NCBI RefSeq assembly: GCF_002775205.1
Contig: NC_036456.1
Coordinates: 23,573,968-23,637,967 of the forward strand
DNA from: Xiphophorus maculatus
Taxonomy: Eukaryota > Chordata > Actinopteri > Cyprinodontiformes > Poeciliidae
Direction: 5' to 3'
Length of the DNA stretch: 64,000 nucleotides
Under the pieces are notes generated by a model. The model had not been told where the DNA came from. It saw nothing but the letters and a program-made list of their open reading frames with translations, and ran no database searches. Positions 32,201-45,800 of the stretch are shown piece by piece (the stretch's first letter is position 1; every line of letters starts with the position of its first letter). Made by a program: the position numbers and the translations under genes.

Positions 32201-35200
32201 AAGGAAGTTTCGCTCAGTGTCTTCCTCAGAGGTGATTTTGTCGTTTCCTTGGTTCTTATTGCAGCGCCCCCACAGGCGAGGAGGGCAACAGGTTTTTAAA
32301 TCTTAATTTGAAAAAAGTTTTCTAAATTAATCTACTTGATTAGATAAAGTAAAAATATGAACACAATTTTAAGAAAGAATAGGGCTTGATTATGTTAATC
32401 AGAAGAGTGAGTTCTCAGTAAAATAAACTAAATGATAGAGAAATATTGTATTAGCAAAAACTTCACATACTGCCATTGTTCATCTCTCGTTTTTGTGACT
32501 TTTGCTTTACAGCCTGCTCTGATTCTGGCTCTCTGGTTGTTTTCTAACAGACTTTGTGTCTTTTCTTCTTAACCTCAGATGAAGAGGAAGCTGGATCACG
32601 GTCCAGATGGCCGGCCGTTCCCCTCAGGAAAGAAGCACTGCAAGGGGAACGGGTACCTCAGGTAACACAGCTGCTGTAACAGCAGATGAAACGCTTCATC
32701 ACCTCCATTTAAAGACGATAATCACCTTAAAGCTACCAGCAATATTAACCCTTGATCTTTTTTTACATTTTGTTGCAATAAACTACAACTTTCAGTTTGT
32801 TTTATTGGGATTAGAGCAGCATGTATTTGAGAAACAAAAGCTAAATGATACTCAGGTTTAAATTTGTTTGTAAAATAAATATGGGAACAGTGTGAAACCC
32901 CTAAATAAAACATCCAGTGCAAATCGTTCCCTTCAGAAGCCACAGTAAACAGAATCTCTCTGTGGGTTTTTAAATCTCCACCAGGTGTCAGGTCATCCTG
33001 AGCTCACCACTCTCTCTGTGAAACATGGTAGTGGCAGCATCATACTGAGGGAATACTTTGCTTTGTCAGGAGCGTGGAAGTTGAGGATGCAAAAAATTCA
33101 AGACTTGGGTTGAGATTCCTCTTCCTGCAGGACAAAATGATTCATAGATAGAACGGCCTAGTCAAAGACCATAATCTATTACAAGATTTAAAAATGATCC
33201 GACTGAACTGTATCTGGGTACTAGCTTAGCAAAAGCTTGTAAAGATGAGATGTACCCAAAGTACTTGCTGTAGAAAGATTTGACTCAGGCAGCAAAATTT
33301 ACATTCAAGCCACACTTTTCAGATTTTTACATGGAAAAATGAACTTTTATTATTTTTCTTCCTCTTTAAATCATGAGTTACTTTCTCACATAAAATCCTG
33401 ATTAAATACAGCGAGGTGTGTGGACTCATTTCACTCACACTTCTCGGTCTCACCTGCAGCCCCTCCAGTCTGGCTCAGGCCACGCCCACTACCTTCGGCG
33501 ACCTGCGGCTGGCCAATGGGCATTCAGCTCAGCGCCGACGCGTCAACTCCGGCCCGCCTCCCTCTGGACTGCAGGACTGGCTTCTCACCTTCCAGGTTAG
33601 CCTGTTAAATCACAATAAAATGATTTATTTTTCTAAGATATTTAGAATCAGTTGGACTGGAACGATTAATCGTGATTAATTGATTATTGAAATATTATCA
33701 ACTAATTTAGTAATTGATTGATTGTTAATTGGATTACAGAGACTCGTAAAACTACCATTTTCTGAAAGAACAACACATTGAAAGCATTAATTAAACCTAT
33801 GCAGTTAAACAATTAGATAAATTTGCATTTAAGATGAAAAATCTTCTTTTTCAGTAAATATATTCTGAACAGAACAAGTTTCAAAGTTTTAGCTTCACCT
33901 GATTCAAATTCTGTAAACAACGAAAAGCAACTTTTCCATCTAATTATTCATCAGTTAATCATAAAATTAGTCAACAGATCCGGTTTACACTGTACTGGGG
34001 CTAACAGTTATTTTTGTAATAGATTAATCTATTATTCTGATGATTAATCAAAGGGAAACAGTTTTTTATTTAAACACTTAAGCATTTTGTATACAATATT
34101 AGAAATACATAAAATACATTGTTGCCTAAAATGCAACGACATTCCTTTTGTAAATCTGGACCAGATGAAACTAAAAATATTTTTGTGTACTAGAGGAGTT
34201 TTGGTTAAAGCCTGTTTATAATTAAAAATGTTTTCATCTTAAATAGAAAATGTATATAAAATGTACAGTTTTAGCTTATTTACTGCAATAAATATGTTTT
34301 TTTTTTCCAGAAACTGGCCTTATTTTGAGTCTGTATGTTCCAGATAACGATTAATCTATTACTAAATTAATTGACGATTATTCCAATAATTGCTTAATCA
34401 CAATTAATCGTTTTGGCTCTGCACTGTATTGATATTAAGATTAGCAATTAATCTATAGAATGATCTTTATTTTTTGTTTATTTACCTCTCAATGTACTTC
34501 TAACATTGCATAAATAAGGTGTAAATGGTCAAATTAAAAACTGTGGTCATTTTTTATCTGATTAATCATCAGAATAATTGTTATTTTAAGTCCTAGAATC
34601 AGATAAATAAACAGGAAGTTTAATATTTCTTAAAAGACAGATTCAAAAGACCTTTTTCTGTCAGTATTGTCTGTGGATAAAAGCCATGCTCTAGTTGTTT
34701 CTGTCACGTTTCTCTTGTGATCTTGTAAAGCTGCAATAATCAGCGGTTCTGCAGGCTCTCTGAGGCTCGTTCAGTTCTTTCTTTGGGCCGGTGCCGGATG
34801 GCGGATGACTCACTCGGTCTTCAGACTCCACCTCTCCTGTCCTGCAGCGCTGCAAAACACAATCCACATTTCTTCACGTTCTGCGTCTCCTTGAGTAGAT
34901 TTCGGTCTTTGAGTGCGTCTTCATCCGGCGGCACATGAAGTGCTGCCTCCGAGCTGTCCTGATGCGACCGACCGAGGCTCGCACAAACCAGCTCATCTGC
35001 ACACGGCCAGATTAAAAAACGGCCAGATTAAAAAAACATGGAGTCTGATTTTGTAGAGAGGAACATCAAACGGCTCCAGATTCAGGAAGGCATGATGAAC
35101 CAATAGCAAAGAAATGAAAGAACACCGAACAAAGCAAAAAGTAATTTAGTAACGGATATAAACAAGTAGGAAATTAGTTAATATATTCAAATTTCACATT

Positions 35201-36851
35201 TTTCACATGTATTTTTCTTCCATTTTTGTTTCTGCTGCCTCCAGAAACAACCCAAGTGCTTTAAAAAAACAAAACCTGGACTTTTTTATTGTAGTAAGTT
35301 GATGTTTTTTTTTGGTGAGCCGTTTCAAAAACTTCTGGACTGTAAGGCCACATTCACAGGGCACTGCGCCGTTACCTAGCAACGCCGTTACCTAGCAACC
35401 AAAGTGGAACTCCAGCAGTTTTGGTCAGCTGGTTTTACTGATAACAAATTTCTCTAGATGATAAATTGACCCATTAGATAATACTGTTCTTTTATGAGAC
35501 CATTTTTATAAAATACAATTTAATATGACGCAAGTTCACACTCTCAAAGATCAACAAGCTTTTATTTCTTACAAAAATTTAATGCTGGGACCTCTAAGAC
35601 ATTTTATAAATCCAAAATAAATAAACAACCAAAACAGCAAATAAATAGCAAATAAATAAATTGTTCTTCAACCGCCAGGGGGCTCTATAGCAGGAAGTGA
35701 ATCATTGGAAGTCAAAATTGGAAATCAAAGAAGAAAGTGCTAATTTTCAGCCTGCAGGCCGGACGGAGACATTTCTCCAAACTCATATGATGCAGCTTTT
35801 AAGCAGAGGGATGTCGATCTGGCAGTACAGGAGGGAAATAGAGCCGCTGCACGTAAACACGGCGGAGGGATTTTAATCCTCCTTAATAAATATAGCAGCT
35901 TTATTAGGACGCTGCCCTCTGCTGGGTCCTTGTGGAAAACCGAGAACGGCGGATTTACCAGCGGCTTATATATGTACGTTTTCGGAGTTTTTTTTTTAAA
36001 AATTGTAGCTGCGGCTTATAGTATGGTGCCCTCTATAGTCCAGAAAATACGGTCCTCATGATCTTTTTTCTCTTTCTGCAGACGTGGAGCGGCCCGGAGA
36101 GGCTGCTGGCTCTGGACGAGCTGATTGATCGGTGCGAGACCAGCCAGGTGAAGCACATGATGCAGGTGATCGAGCCTCAGTTCCAGAGAGACTTCATATC
36201 TCTGCTCCCCAAAGAGGTAAAGCCTGAAAACTCGACCAGCGTGTCAGAGACGGAGCTCGGCGCTTTAACTGTGCATCTGTGCAGCTCGCCCTGTACGTGC
36301 TCACCTTCCTGGCCCCGAGGGACCTGCTGCAGGCGGCACAGACCTGCAGGTACTGGAGGATCCTGGCCGAAGACAACCTGCTGTGGCGGGAGAAATGCCG
36401 TGAGGAAGGTAAACACTGATCAGATCAGCCTTTTACCAGGGCTGGGCGATAATCGATTTCATCAATTAATCAAACGTTTTGGTTTTTGAAAATGAAATTT
36501 TTGGAAAATGTGGATTTTTTCCCCCACCAATGTGATCCTTGGAATTAATTGGAGCTTCTATTTGTTTGGACTTTGAATCCAGGTCAACTCTACAACGCAG
36601 ACTGTTTTAGTAATTGATTGTTCTGACTATTAATCAATTAATCAAACAGTAAATTGGGAAATTCTCCTGATTTTTAAATGACCCATTTAAGCCTTATTAT
36701 GCAATATTAGAAATACATTAGGAAAATGTAAATGGATCATTTATTTCTATTTTAAATTATAATATAAACATTTTATTGCCTAAAACCCAATAAAATAGCA
36801 AGGATGCATCTGCAGAACATATTTACAGACAAAGAAGGATTTTTAAAATCC

Positions 36852-36886
<35 letters not shown>

Positions 36887-39800
36887 TTGAAGAATTGATT
36901 AATCACGATTAAACCAATTAATCGTTTCAGCTCTACTACAATGGAATATGAGTCTCTGGTCTTTTTAAAATACAAGAATAAAACCATAATATTTTCTGCA
37001 TAAAGTAGGAAAATTAGAAAAATGTGATAGTAATTTTATGAAAGCTCCTACAAGAAAAAGAATAAAATAAAAATAATAAGTGTTTCTTTGTATTTTCACA
37101 ACTTTTCCACTAGTTTTCACTCTAGCTGAATATTTGCGGAGCTTTTTTATGAGGTGTGCTTCTAAACCACTTCAGGAATGTTGACCTCATGAATCATTCA
37201 GGTAGAAACAGGCTCTCCAACTTAAGGAACTTTGTTGATTTTACTTATATTATAATCACATAAGTTTCAATTTGTAGTCTTGTTTTTTTCTTTGTCTGAC
37301 CATAAATATAATCAATCTAAAATAATACAAGATGATGAAAATTATTACCTTGGAAAGATTATCTAAAAACTGTTAAATTGGCCTCTGCCAGATTTATTTA
37401 TAGCTAATGGACTCAGTATTTTACTAATGGAGTCTTGGCAGAGTTGAGCATCATGCAAATAGGATTTTACTTTAAATAAATGAAATGCAAGAATGTGATA
37501 CAGAAGGAGTAGTTTATAAACAAATGTGTTTGTGAAGTTTCAAGCAATTTGTAAGTGTCATCAGAGCAGAAACTCTTCATATATGTTATTATTTTAAAGA
37601 TAAAACAAAAGAAAAACATGAATTCAAGCTAAAAGACGAACTTTCTGGATGTAAAATGCCTTAAAACCTGAGGGTTACATGCTCATACAGCAATCCATCA
37701 CTACTCTTTCATTCAGCGCAATGCAGTAGATGCGTGTGTGTATGTGTGTGTGTGTGTGTGTGTGGCTGGGCGTTGAGCCAGTCAGTTGAGATTCACTGCC
37801 AGCGCTCAGCAGCCATACCAATGAGGCTACCTAACGTTAGCGCCACACCACAGCCATACTAATGAAGGGAGCGCTAACTGCTTCTCACCAGCTCCATAAA
37901 TAAGGCTAATTATTAGCCCTCACACCGCGCCGCTGGGAACAGTGTTGCTGTTCACAAGAAGTCAGTCAGAATACAGATGCAGCTAGCCTTCATTAGCATC
38001 GTTCCATTTACATACTAATGGAACAACTTTTTATGTTATAGAGCTAGCTAGCTAAACTAAAGCTACAGCAGATGCTTTTTGTTAAGAGCAGTGATACCAA
38101 AGACTGTTATGTTAGAAGGACTCGGCTTAAAGGACTGCAAAAAGCAAAAATATAGTCCCAACATCAAAACTTTAGCAGCTAACGTTAGCTTACCTCTAAT
38201 AAGGTAAGCTAATTACCTTATTAGCTTACCTTATTAGAATAACAACCTACTGTTTTGAAGTGTTGAAAGTTTTTTCTGTGGTTATTTCTAATAATATATT
38301 GTTTGGGATTTATATAATAAAGTAACTCAGAACTCGGATGACAACCATATTTGTAGTTAGCTATAGTTTTAGGCGTTTAGCTTAATTAGCATTAACTTTA
38401 TTATCCATTTTAGCTGTTAGCTTTAAATAGAATAAAATAGAAATATCTTTTATTGCTCCAGATTGAAGTTCAGCAGCAAAATGATCGTCAATCAAGACAT
38501 GTAGGTTCACACAAAGATAAAATAAAGTATATTTTTAGTTTATAACTAAACTAAAAATAAAATATTGCACAGTAAGGGCATAAAATACTGTGCAGTTATT
38601 TGAAATACATGGCATCAGGAGTTGATTGTTTCTCACCCTACAAATACTGATTACCTTAAATATATTAGAATTGCAACCAAAGTGATCTATTTAAATTAAA
38701 TATATAAAGTGAACATATTAAGCCATTGAAAGTTGAATATTTGTAGTGAAAATTTAAACTAGAATTTTAATTCTAATTAGTCGGTCTCAAAATTGCTCTT
38801 GCACTTTCTTTCTTACATGAACTTGGCTCAGTTCCATTGATAATACTGTAGTTAACAGATTAACCAAAAAGCCCAGTTGGAACCAAACACTGCAGCGCCA
38901 ACACTTTCCTGTTCATTCAATTTTAAATCACCATGATAGGTCTGCTGCAGCTTGGTTTAATTTCTTACATTACTGTAAGAACAGCCATTAAACTGGACTC
39001 TGTTGAATTATTGTTGTGTTTTATTTTCAGGCATATCAGACGGCGTGCCGTATCGCCGTAGAGAGAGCGTTCGCCCCGACGCTTCGTTCAGCCCGTGGAA
39101 ATCCGTCTACATCAGACAGCATCGCATAGAGACCAACTGGAGGATGGGCGACACGAGGGAACCCATGGTACCATCCAGCTCAGCTGAGACCGAACAAACC
39201 AGCCTGCGTTTCATAGACACCCACTGACTCTTCACGTTTTCATAGGAGCTGAAAGGCCACGATGATCATGTGATCACCTGCCTCCAGTTCAGCGGCGACC
39301 TGATCGTCAGCGGCTCGGATGACAACACGCTCAAAGTCTGGTCGGCCGTCACTGGGAAGGTAGGGCGCCATTCAGTACGCGGATTACTGCTTTCTGCCGC
39401 TTCCGCTCAACTAGGCTGGACAATAAATCAGTGAAAACCAGAGGCAGGCAGAAAACCCAAATATTATACTCAAGTAAGAGGAGAACTACTTCAACATATT
39501 GTTACTCAAGTAAAAGTCAAATGTACCCATCCAAGAAGTTACTGCAGTCAGAGTAAAAAGTACTGAGTAACTGATCCAACTGTCAATCACTTAATATTTA
39601 AAAATTACATCATCAGATGGACCAAAATATAAAATTTTGTTTTTTTTTAACAACGAAAATAACAATAATTCATATAATTAACTAAATCAGGCCAAAATAA
39701 ATTTTTCCAAATCAGTTTATTTCAATAAAAAAAATTTAGCAGAAACTGCAGGTGTGTGTCTGAGTCTGGTGAATGTTTGGTTAAAAGAAGTTTGTTTTTC

Positions 39801-42800
39801 ATTCAGTGGGTAGAAAATACAGAAATTTTACTCAAGGAAGAGTAGACTTTATGATATAATTACTCAAGTAAAAGTAAAAAGTACAGCGTAGTAAAAATAC
39901 TCCTAAAAATACAAATATGTATTGTGATAGACACATGATCATTATCAATTGAAAATGCGTTCAATAAAATATTCACTGAACGCCACAACCGCACGGCATT
40001 CTGGGGGATGTAGCCTGCTAAGAAATTGAGTGGATTCAACTAACTCACTGTCGTTGGTTACCTAGCAACTCACTCACTCGTTACCTAGCAACCAATTGAG
40101 TTGCCAGCAGCAGTTTAAGTTCCGTCACTATTCCTTATAACTTCTTAAAAATAAAATACAAAGCCGTAGAGTATTTCAGATATTTAAAACAAAGAAAGCT
40201 AATCAATAACTACCAATACTATCAGATATGAAATACTTATATTGGGTTAAGTTTTTTAGCCGTTATTTTAGCCTGTGCTTTTAGTTTTAAACATAACTTA
40301 TGAAAGGTTGCAGAGGTTCTAGTGAGGTGGATTTTGCTGAACGGTATAACGTGGAGGCAGACGGACCAGTTGTGTTGGTCTGGGTGTGTTTCAAACACAG
40401 CCTGCAGCAGCGTTAGCTCAACACACATTGTGTTCTTTTACCTGGATAACAGGTAAAAAAAGAGTCAACAGTGATCTGCTCTGTTTGTTAACGGTCACAT
40501 GCTGCTGTGTCTGCCTTCTCATCCTTAAACAAACACAGACATGAAATAAAAACATTCTGGATCCGTCATTAAACCGTCACTGAAGGTTTAAAAGACACAG
40601 AAATGACCTAGTTAAACTACCTTTAACTAACTTCTGAGAAGGTTAGCAGGAATGCAGCAGCGGTTTCAGAAATAGGAGTTACTCTCTTCTAACGCAGCTA
40701 AACTCTTCTATAAATGCTTTTATGGTTAAAGTACAGCTGCAACTAACTATTAGTGTAATTATAAATTATTATATCGATTTATTCTGATGATTAATCGATT
40801 GTTCTGGTGATTAATCGATTAATCGGACACAAAAATTGCCACATTCTGTGTTTTTCATTTAACCAATTAATTCATTTTTACATAATGTTAGAAATACATT
40901 AAAAACAAATAATTAAGTCCCTTTTTTAAATAAGAAAATAAACATTTTATGGCCTAAAATCCAATAATAATTCATTCCTATAGTGAATGCTCGATTGTTT
41001 GTAGAAAAAGATGCATCTAAAAAATACTTCTAACATCATATTTATGAAAAGAATTCAGCATTTTTTATTTTTCTATATTTTCTTACCTGAAAAAGTCAAG
41101 TACTGCCGAAGAACATAATTTAACACTCACTTTAAGACATTTGAGTTGAATTAGTGAAGGAGCACATTATCCTGTAGCTAAACGACCTTTGACCTGCTGT
41201 GGCAAACGTTAAATCTGATATAGTAGAAAGATCCAAGTTAAGTACTCGGATTTTCTAGATTTTTTTCTCTGCTGTTTATGGTTGCTAATGCTAACCCTGC
41301 TAACTAGCGTAAGATGCTAAAGCAGTTTGAAGAACGCAGACCTTCACTAACTAAATCATTTTTGCTTTAAATCAGTAAAACGCTGCGATCTGATCGACAC
41401 GCTGCTTCATGTCATATTCATAAATAATGAAACGCTCACACAGGAAGGCTTAGAGAAATATTTTAGAATTGTTTACTTTTCTAATAAAAATAAACAAATA
41501 AATGCCATTATAAGATTAATATGATTGTCATTATTAACAAGTATTGATGTTTTAATGGCAGAACGACTAGTTGCTGCTTTTCTGTTCTGAAATGATGCTA
41601 ATTAGGTAATGTTATAGTTTAAAGTTTTAAATATTTATATAATCGTAAACATTTGGTCTGTGTTTGTATTTCTTCAAATCAGAGAGAGTTTTTGTTCAGA
41701 TAAGCCCGGTCGTTAGAAGGTGGGGACGTTTTATGGGTCTTAACTATTCCAAAAATGTGCAAACATTTTTCAAAATACCCATAAAGTCAGATCGCTATCA
41801 CGGGACTTTCTTCCTATCGGGACAGGTGAGAGTTCAGAGTTCATCCTGAGAGTTTCAGCTCAAAGTTCACATGAACTGAAACTCTCGTGTGAACTTTGAG
41901 AGACGCAGCTGCATCTGTTGTGATGAATTTTTTTATATCTGTGCTGCTGAAAAGCACTAAAATGCATCATGCTCCCTCATATCTGCCTTTAGCGCTGCAG
42001 AGGTCAGTGGATGTGACCTTCAGTTAGTCAAACAAACATTTTTCTGGTTTCGGTTGAACATTCTTCAGCGCGACACACCTGCTGCTGTCTCTGTCCGGAC
42101 CTGCCTCGCTGCCAACATTCACTTAGTCGCGTTGTGAGGACGTTTTCTCTCACAACACAAACACACAACCCTCAAAACGTGAACAATTAAAAATAAAAAC
42201 TGTTTGAAATAACTGTTATTTTGCGTCCCGGAGCGACGAAGGTGTGCGTTCTTCAGGTTTGTTTTGTTTTTTTAAACAAACATCAGCATCTGCAGTTCAC
42301 GGAGGTCAAACGTTTCCCTGCCGCCCCCTTCCCTCCCCTTTTTGTGTCGTTGCCACGGCAACCCCAACCACAACACCACCGAGGTGAAACCGGATTGTTG
42401 TCCGTCTGCGCGTCCTTCGACTGCGGCTGTGAAAGTAAAAACAAATATTGACGCGGGTTTGTAAAGAATGTGACTTTGAGGGCAAAATTCACGCCCAGGC
42501 AGGAAAGTTTGGACAAAAAAAACACATTTATTATTCATTTAATTTGTGGAAACTGGCAAACAAACAAGGTCAATTTAAGATTTTACTTTTGTCATTCTGT
42601 TCTCGGTTTTCTTAGTTCATTTCTATGAAGGGCAAACATTTTGTTTATTATTATGTTAAATACATCAGTGCGATAATTAATAAGTCTGATGCTTCTCTGT
42701 TATTTGTGTGTTTAAGTTTTATTGAGTTAATATTAAAATATATCAGAAAAAGCATCAGTATAGATATTTAATCTGTGAAATTCCACTTTTAAAGTAATTT

Positions 42801-45800
42801 CTGACCAAAAATAAGATTTGATTCATTCTCTTAAAGTTAAGTTCATCTCCAAATATCTCAAATTTTAATTTCTTTTCTTGACTTGCTTCAAATAACCGAA
42901 CAAAACACATTTTTGGGGTTGATATCTTTAATTTTAAATATATAACCTTTGTCAGATCAGGATCTGATAAATCTATAAAGAAAACTTCACAATTTTGTGT
43001 CCACATAATCAAAGTTAATATTTAACTTAACTACAGTGTTAACATTTCTAAAAATGCATTTGATATAGAATGTTAATTTATCTTTATATGAATATATAGT
43101 TTTTTTTCTCAAATCTGATGCAATTATTCCATAGAAAAACAGCAAAACTGGTAAAATATATATTTTAAAATAATCTGTATGTTTAAAAGATGTTTCTTTA
43201 TAAAGTTTAGCAGCTGTTGGAGCCACATGTTGGTAAATCTGTGCGTTGCTTTAAGATGTGATCGATCAGATCAGCTCTAATCGTGACTCGTCTCTCTGCG
43301 TCGCCTCAGTGCCTGCGCACGCTGACGGGCCACAGCGGCGGCGTGTGGTGCAGTCAGATGGCCGGCGCCACGGTGATCAGCGGCTCCACCGACCGGACGC
43401 TGCGGGTCTGGGACGCCGAGAGCGGCGAGTGCGTCCACGCCCTGTACGGCCACACGTCCACGGTGCGCTGCATGCACCTGCACGGCGAAAGGTAGCGCAC
43501 TCACTCACTCACTCACTCACTCACTCACTCACTCACTCACTCACTCACTCACTCACTCACAGGGGGTAGGGAGAGTAAACGTGTCGTCTCCATAGCAACC
43601 ACAAAAGACCCTGAAAAAGCGCACGCACTAACGCGCATCTGTGCGAGCACGTCTGTGTGGCTGGCTCCCGTCTCCATGGCAACCTGCTGATGCAGGGTGT
43701 TTTATTGTTGTCGTAGCATCGTTTATCAGGGCCACGCTTGAATGGAGGCGCCGAAGGCCAGCGGAGCGGAGCGAGGAGCGAATACGAGAGCAAACAAACA
43801 CGGAGTCATCAATAATTCATTAGAAAAACGTAAATATGGAGAAGGACGACATTTAGAGCAGATTCGGCTCACGGCTCCAAACGCTGGGATGGTTTAGTTA
43901 CTGGGCTGCAGTCGGTCAGTTTATTCTATCAATTAATTGATTTATTCTGATGAATAACTGAATAGTCAGATAGAAAATCAGAACATTTGGCACACCATTG
44001 TTTTATGCATCAAATTATTCCATTGTTTAATTGATTCATTCTGTCAGTTAATCAATATGTTCTATTGATCCATTAATTAATTAATTTTATTGATTAAACT
44101 ATTTATTCTGACAATTAATCTAATGGTTGAATAAAACATTGGCACATTTGGCACTCCATAATTTCAGTCATTGATTTATTCAATTTAATTGATCTATTCT
44201 ATTGATTAATCAATTAACTCTCTCAAGTTATCAATTAATTGGAAAGAAATTGTGACAATCTCTAGATTATTTTCATTTAAACTATTGAATCTTTTTCTAC
44301 ACTAGAAATACATTAAAAGATGAAAGTAATCAATTAATAATTGTTTAATAACTGAATTTGAATCTTCAGCTACTAGCAATTATTTTAGTTATCAATTATT
44401 CTATTGATTATTCTGACAACTAATTGATTAATCTGCTAAAAAATATGTTGGCACATTCTACAATTAATTCATTATTGGCTATTATTGTAACAATTGATTA
44501 ATTGTGAATAATCTGATTAATCGTTTGAGCTCTAATTCAGATTCTCCTGATTAAAGGTCATTTTGAGCATAAGAAAAGATTTTAAATAATTTTACTTTTA
44601 CAGTTTCCTGTTGTTTCACTGGGACTCGTCGCATATTTAGTGTTTCTATCAGAAGATCAACCCTTAAAGTGGTAAGTGCCTCATTCTGATTGGCTCAGGC
44701 TGCAGTGACGTCATGCCCTCTGTCACAGGGTGGTGTCTGGTTCCCGGGACACGACGCTGCGCGTGTGGGACGTGTCGACGGGCCGCTGCGAACACGTGCT
44801 GACGGGCCACGTGGCGGCGGTGCGCTGCGTCCAGTACGACGGGCGCCGGGTCGTGTCGGGCGGATACGACTACATGGTGAAGGTGTGGGACCCCGAGACG
44901 GAGGTGTGTCTGCACACTCTGCAGGGTCACACCAACAGAGTGTACTCTCTGCAGGTAAACACACACACACACACACACATCAGCGAGTGTGTTCCATCTC
45001 TGTCGTTGTAGTTGTAGCTGATTCTGTTTCTTCCTGTTTTCATGCAGTTTGACGGCGTCTTCGTGGTGAGCGGCTCGTTGGACACGTCAATCAGAGTCTG
45101 GGACGTGGAGACAGGTAGATGCTTGGCACATACACGCTACATCCTCACAGGTTTGTTTTAGACGGCAAGATTTTCAAAACCTGAGAGACACAGACCATAA
45201 AATAAATCTTAGCTGCAAAAGGATTGGTTGTACAGCGCGTGGTGTCAAGCCACATGAATTTCATTCACCAACATTCAGATATCAGATCGGAGACTAAACG
45301 TGAGTTCAGCGTAAACAAACATGGCCGACTAAGAGGAAGTGATGAGGACGGTTTGTTGAATCCTTTTAGCAGAAAGTAAACAATACAAAAAGACATTTGT
45401 GACGTCAGCCTGGCCCTTCGTGTTTCCCTCAACTTGCTTTCTGTATATAAGTTTGTTGCAGTAATCAATCAATCAATCAACTGATAGATTAACATTTTCA
45501 TTCTGTTTAATATTTTTGGAAGGGCAATTTTGCTTAGAGACTCTAATATCCATTTTATTTATGGTTTTGGTCATGTGTGAGGTAGACCTGCAATAAATCA
45601 CAGAACAAATTAAAATAATTTCCATTTGCATGATTTATCGTTTTCTTTTTCTCTGGATGAGAAAAGTTTTCAGTCTGATGCTTTAGTCTCAGTTAAACCT
45701 TTTTGTGAAGGATGATTTTGTTTATAGAGACTTCATAATTCATTTTCTTTGTTTCTACAGTTTTGTTTATTTATTTTGGATATTTAAATATATATATCAG

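Noticed and set aside
42221-42538. GC-richer patch with frames on both strands in an fbxw7 intron, considered as an alternative exon
   Set aside because: No similarity to any FBXW7 isoform, no in-phase splice pair, and the frames contradict each other.
43258-43569. Frame ending in many HSLT repeats
   Set aside because: It is an out-of-frame reading of fbxw7 exon 8 running into the CTCA microsatellite.
44690-45052. 120-codon frame and two minus-strand frames over fbxw7 exon 9
   Set aside because: They are shadows of the true WD-repeat exon in other frames.
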